NCBI RefSeq assembly: GCF_900101025.1
Contig: NZ_FMUH01000006.1
Coordinates: 1-64,000 of the forward strand
Direction: 5' to 3'
Source: Klenkia marina
GTDB taxonomy: Bacteria; Actinomycetota; Actinomycetes; Mycobacteriales; Geodermatophilaceae
DNA: 64,000 nt
In this document: positions 61,854 to 64,000 of the stretch, piece by piece
Layout: every line of letters starts with the position of its first letter
Numbering within the stretch: the first letter of the stretch is position 1
Position numbers and translations under genes: made by a program
Notes under the pieces: model-generated
Seen by the model: the letters and a program-made list of their open reading frames with translations, nothing else
What the model was told of the DNA's origin: nothing
The model's database searches: none

Positions 61854-63488
61854 ATGACGGCGCGGATGGTCCCTGCGGACCCGGGCTTCGAGTCGAGTGC
61901 CGAGGCGCTGTTCGCCACGGCGCTGCGCGAGCAGCTGCCCGACGACGCCGTGATGATCTGCAACCAGCGGTTCACCGACCGGACCGCCGACCGGGAGGCC
62001 GACGTCATCGTGGCCTGGCCCGGGCGCGGTGTCGCCGTCCTCGAGGTCAAGGGCGGCAGCGTCTCGCTGCGCGACGGCCAGTGGTGGCAGACCGGTGGCG
62101 CCAGCAAGCCAATCCACCCGGTCGAGCAGGCGCTGAAGTGCAAGTACGCCCTGCGCGACTACCTGTACCGCGCGCCGCGCTGGTCGCGGGGCAACCCGCG
62201 GCTGGTGCACATGGTGGCGCTGCCGACCACCACGCTGCCCAGCGACTTCACCGCCCCGGACGCACCGCGGTGGGCGGTGATCGACAAGACCGAGATCCCG
62301 GAGGCCGCCGCCCGCATCGCGTCGGCGCTGCGGCAGGCCGAGCGCCAACCGGAGGCACCCACCGCCGACGAGGTCGAGCTGCTGGTCGACTGCCTGGTGG
62401 GCACGCTCATCCCGCAGGCCGACCTCGTCGCGCAGCTGGGCGAGCGGGAGGCCGCCGTCGAGCTGCTCACCCGCGAGCAAGCTCGGCTGCTGGACTTCCT
62501 CGAGTCCCACGACCGGGTCGAGATCCGCGGGGGTGCCGGGTCCGGCAAGACCTGGCTCGCCGTCGAGAAGGCTCGTCGACTGACCGCGGCCGGCTACCGG
62601 GTCGCCCTGCTCTGCTACTCGCGCGGGCTCGCCGAGTTCCTCCGCCGGCGCGTCGCGTCGCTGAAGGACCGCCACCGCCCCGCGTACGTGGGGGAGTTCC
62701 ACGAGCTCGGCATCGCCTGGGGCGTCGAACGCGGGGCGGACGACGACAGCTCGTACTGGGAACGCGAGCTCCCCCAGCAGATGGTCGCCCGCGCCTCGCA
62801 GCTCCCGCCCGCCGAGCTGTTCGACGCCGTGGTCATCGACGAGGCGCAGGACTTCGACCAGTCGTGGTGGCCGGCCGTGCTCGCCGCGCTGCGCGACCCG
62901 GAGAAGGGCTGCCTCTACGTCTTCTCCGACGAGGGGCAACGGGTGTTCACGCGCCAGGGGCGGTCGCCCGTGCCGTTGGAGAGCTACGACCTGAAGCAGA
63001 ACCTGCGCAACACCAAGCAGATCGGCGGCACGTTCTCCAGCCTGACCACCGCGCAGATGCAGCTCCTCGGTGGCGAGGGCGTGCCCGTGCGGTTCGTGCC
63101 CTGCGCGACGGACGACGCGCTCGACGCCGCGGATGACGTCGCCGACGGTCTGCTCGACGCCGGCTGGCCCACCCAGTCGGTCGCGCTGCTCACCACCTAC
63201 CGCAGACACCCGGTGCAGATCGAGCGGCAGGCCGAGGGGCAGGACGCCTACTGGTCCTCCTACTGGGACGACGAGGACCTCTTCTACGGGCACGTCCTCG
63301 GGTTCAAGGGCCTGGAGCGGCCGGCCGTGGTTCTCGCGATCAACGGGTTCCGCGACGAAGCGCGAGCGCGGGAGATGCTCTACGTCGGGCTGTCCCGGGC
63401 GCGGGACCTACTGGTCGTCTGCGGCGACCTCGACCTCATCCAGCGGGTCGGTGGCGATGCCGTTGCCTGTCGCCTGCAACGAGGGTGA
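61854..63488 (+). CDS. NERD nuclease-domain protein with UvrD-like helicase
   Basis: 544 residues from the ATG at 61854 with GGGGGAG upstream. The N-terminal NERD domain (TADREADVIVAWPGRGVAVLEVKGGSV split as Asp in EADV and ExK in LEVKGG) is PD-(D/E)XK-like. The SF1 motor follows: Walker A IRGGAGSGKTWLA, VVIDEAQDFDQSWW, LLTTYRR, GFKGLERPAVVLAI and MLYVGLSRARDLLVV. Both halves appear active. Roles in repair or defence are known for NERD-helicase fusions, but none is proven here. The 3' end overlaps the convergent DUF6308 gene by about 81 nt. Confidence 0.9.
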   Translation: MTARMVPADPGFESSAEALFATALREQLPDDAVMICNQRFTDRTADREADVIVAWPGRGVAVLEVKGGSVSLRDGQWWQTGGASKPIHPVEQALKCKYALRDYLYRAPRWSRGNPRLVHMVALPTTTLPSDFTAPDAPRWAVIDKTEIPEAAARIASALRQAERQPEAPTADEVELLVDCLVGTLIPQADLVAQLGEREAAVELLTREQARLLDFLESHDRVEIRGGAGSGKTWLAVEKARRLTAAGYRVALLCYSRGLAEFLRRRVASLKDRHRPAYVGEFHELGIAWGVERGADDDSSYWERELPQQMVARASQLPPAELFDAVVIDEAQDFDQSWWPAVLAALRDPEKGCLYVFSDEGQRVFTRQGRSPVPLESYDLKQNLRNTKQIGGTFSSLTTAQMQLLGGEGVPVRFVPCATDDALDAADDVADGLLDAGWPTQSVALLTTYRRHPVQIERQAEGQDAYWSSYWDDEDLFYGHVLGFKGLERPAVVLAINGFRDEARAREMLYVGLSRARDLLVVCGDLDLIQRVGGDAVACRLQRG

Positions 63489-64000
63489 CCGGACCAACCC
63501 GTCTGCTGACCTGCCGCCAACTCGCCAGGCAATGATGTCGATTAGGCGCACTCGACTAATCGGTCCTTCCTCGCCGACTGCCAGCTCCAGACGGTCCCAT
63601 GCACTGCTCTGGTCGCGCAGGTCTCGGGCTACGGCCGACGACAGCTCGATCATGTAGTCCGCCGAAGATCGGCCCTTGGTCGGAATGTGGAGCATCCCGC
63701 GGTAGCAGTTCTGCACCTGCTTGTCGTGCAGTACGAGGAAGTGCGGCCGTTTTCGGTGAAGCACCTTCGACAGCGTCGTTTCCCGCACGCCCCAGGGACG
63801 GTCACGCGGAGAGTCCAGCAGTACGTACAGCGGGCCGACGAGCTCGCGAATGGTGTCGGGGCCAGCATTCTGCAGGCATAGGTCGACAGGGATGGCCCGG
63901 AGGTGTTCCTCGAGTTGGTCAGTTATGTTCTGAAGGCCGTAGAAGGAGCGGATCGACAGACCGACGTTCAGCAGCGCCGGTGCGAGTAGATCTGCATCCA
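63408..64000 (-). CDS. DUF6308-like protein, C-terminal part (gene runs off the right edge)
   Basis: About 196 residues, open to the window end on the reverse strand. LNVGLSIRSFYGLQNITDQL, KVLHRKRPHFLVLHDKQVQN, YRGM and SSADYMIELSSAVARDLRDQ fit the actinobacterial DUF6308 pattern (LHRKRP...LHD). The gene is convergent with the NERD-helicase and its last 27 codons overlap it. The function of the family is unknown. Confidence 0.72.
   Translation of the reverse strand, partial: DADLLAPALLNVGLSIRSFYGLQNITDQLEEHLRAIPVDLCLQNAGPDTIRELVGPLYVLLDSPRDRPWGVRETTLSKVLHRKRPHFLVLHDKQVQNCYRGMLHIPTKGRSSADYMIELSSAVARDLRDQSSAWDRLELAVGEEGPISRVRLIDIIAWRVGGRSADGLVRSPSLQATGNGIATDPLDEVEVAADDQ

Overview
High-GC actinobacterial chromosome segment. 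The codon pattern, the many GTG starts, the short 4-nt gene overlaps and the gene families (acyl-CoA dehydrogenases, ECF42 sigma factor with a DGPF protein, Ltp-type surface protein, SHOCT remnant) fit Actinomycetota, possibly Geodermatophilaceae or Pseudonocardiales; the genus is a guess. No rRNA, tRNA, insertion sequence or CRISPR array was seen.

Layout. 1-13.7 kb is housekeeping and accessory metabolism: the start of cytochrome c oxidase subunit I, a P450, two coupled acyl-CoA dehydrogenases, a GH13 enzyme, an acyl-CoA ligase, a VOC protein, two thioesterases, then an exported HNH nuclease, a Nudix protein, an exported zinc protease and an alpha/beta hydrolase. 13.7-19.3 kb is a jetA-jetB-jetC operon of the Wadjet (SMC-like, anti-plasmid) type with no jetD beside it. 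19.4-23.8 kb holds two tandem paralogous GGDEF-EAL membrane proteins. 23.9-38.0 kb is mixed: lipoproteins, an FAD monooxygenase, a cupin, DGPF/ECF42, a GIY-YIG-like protein, a MerR regulator with a membrane partner, an aldo/keto reductase, and a Tm-1-like/PEP-hydrolase-like pair.

38.0-57.8 kb is a defence island. It opens with decayed genes (a sarcosine-oxidase-like pseudogene and an unidentified frameshifted remnant). Next come a GmrSD-type DUF262/DUF1524 gene with an uncharacterised partner and an NgoMIV-family restriction endonuclease. A tight leftward operon follows: 699-aa unknown, 304-aa unknown, 1827-aa DEAD/DUF1998 helicase, PD-(D/E)XK nuclease, NaeI-family endonuclease. Upstream lie a Vsr endonuclease and, divergent from it, a C5-cytosine methyltransferase. 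The helicase operon plus methyltransferase resembles Druantia type II, but it ends in a GCCGGC-type restriction enzyme in the same transcription unit. This composite is the best candidate in the window for an undescribed arrangement.

57.8-64 kb returns to high GC. A divergent ADP-ribose/NAD cluster has an NrtR-like regulator facing an ARPP-1-like gene and an ADP-ribosylglycohydrolase fused to a dual-specificity phosphatase. It is followed by a small CxxC protein, a zinc-ribbon protein, a NERD-helicase and the C-terminal part of a DUF6308 gene that runs off the window.
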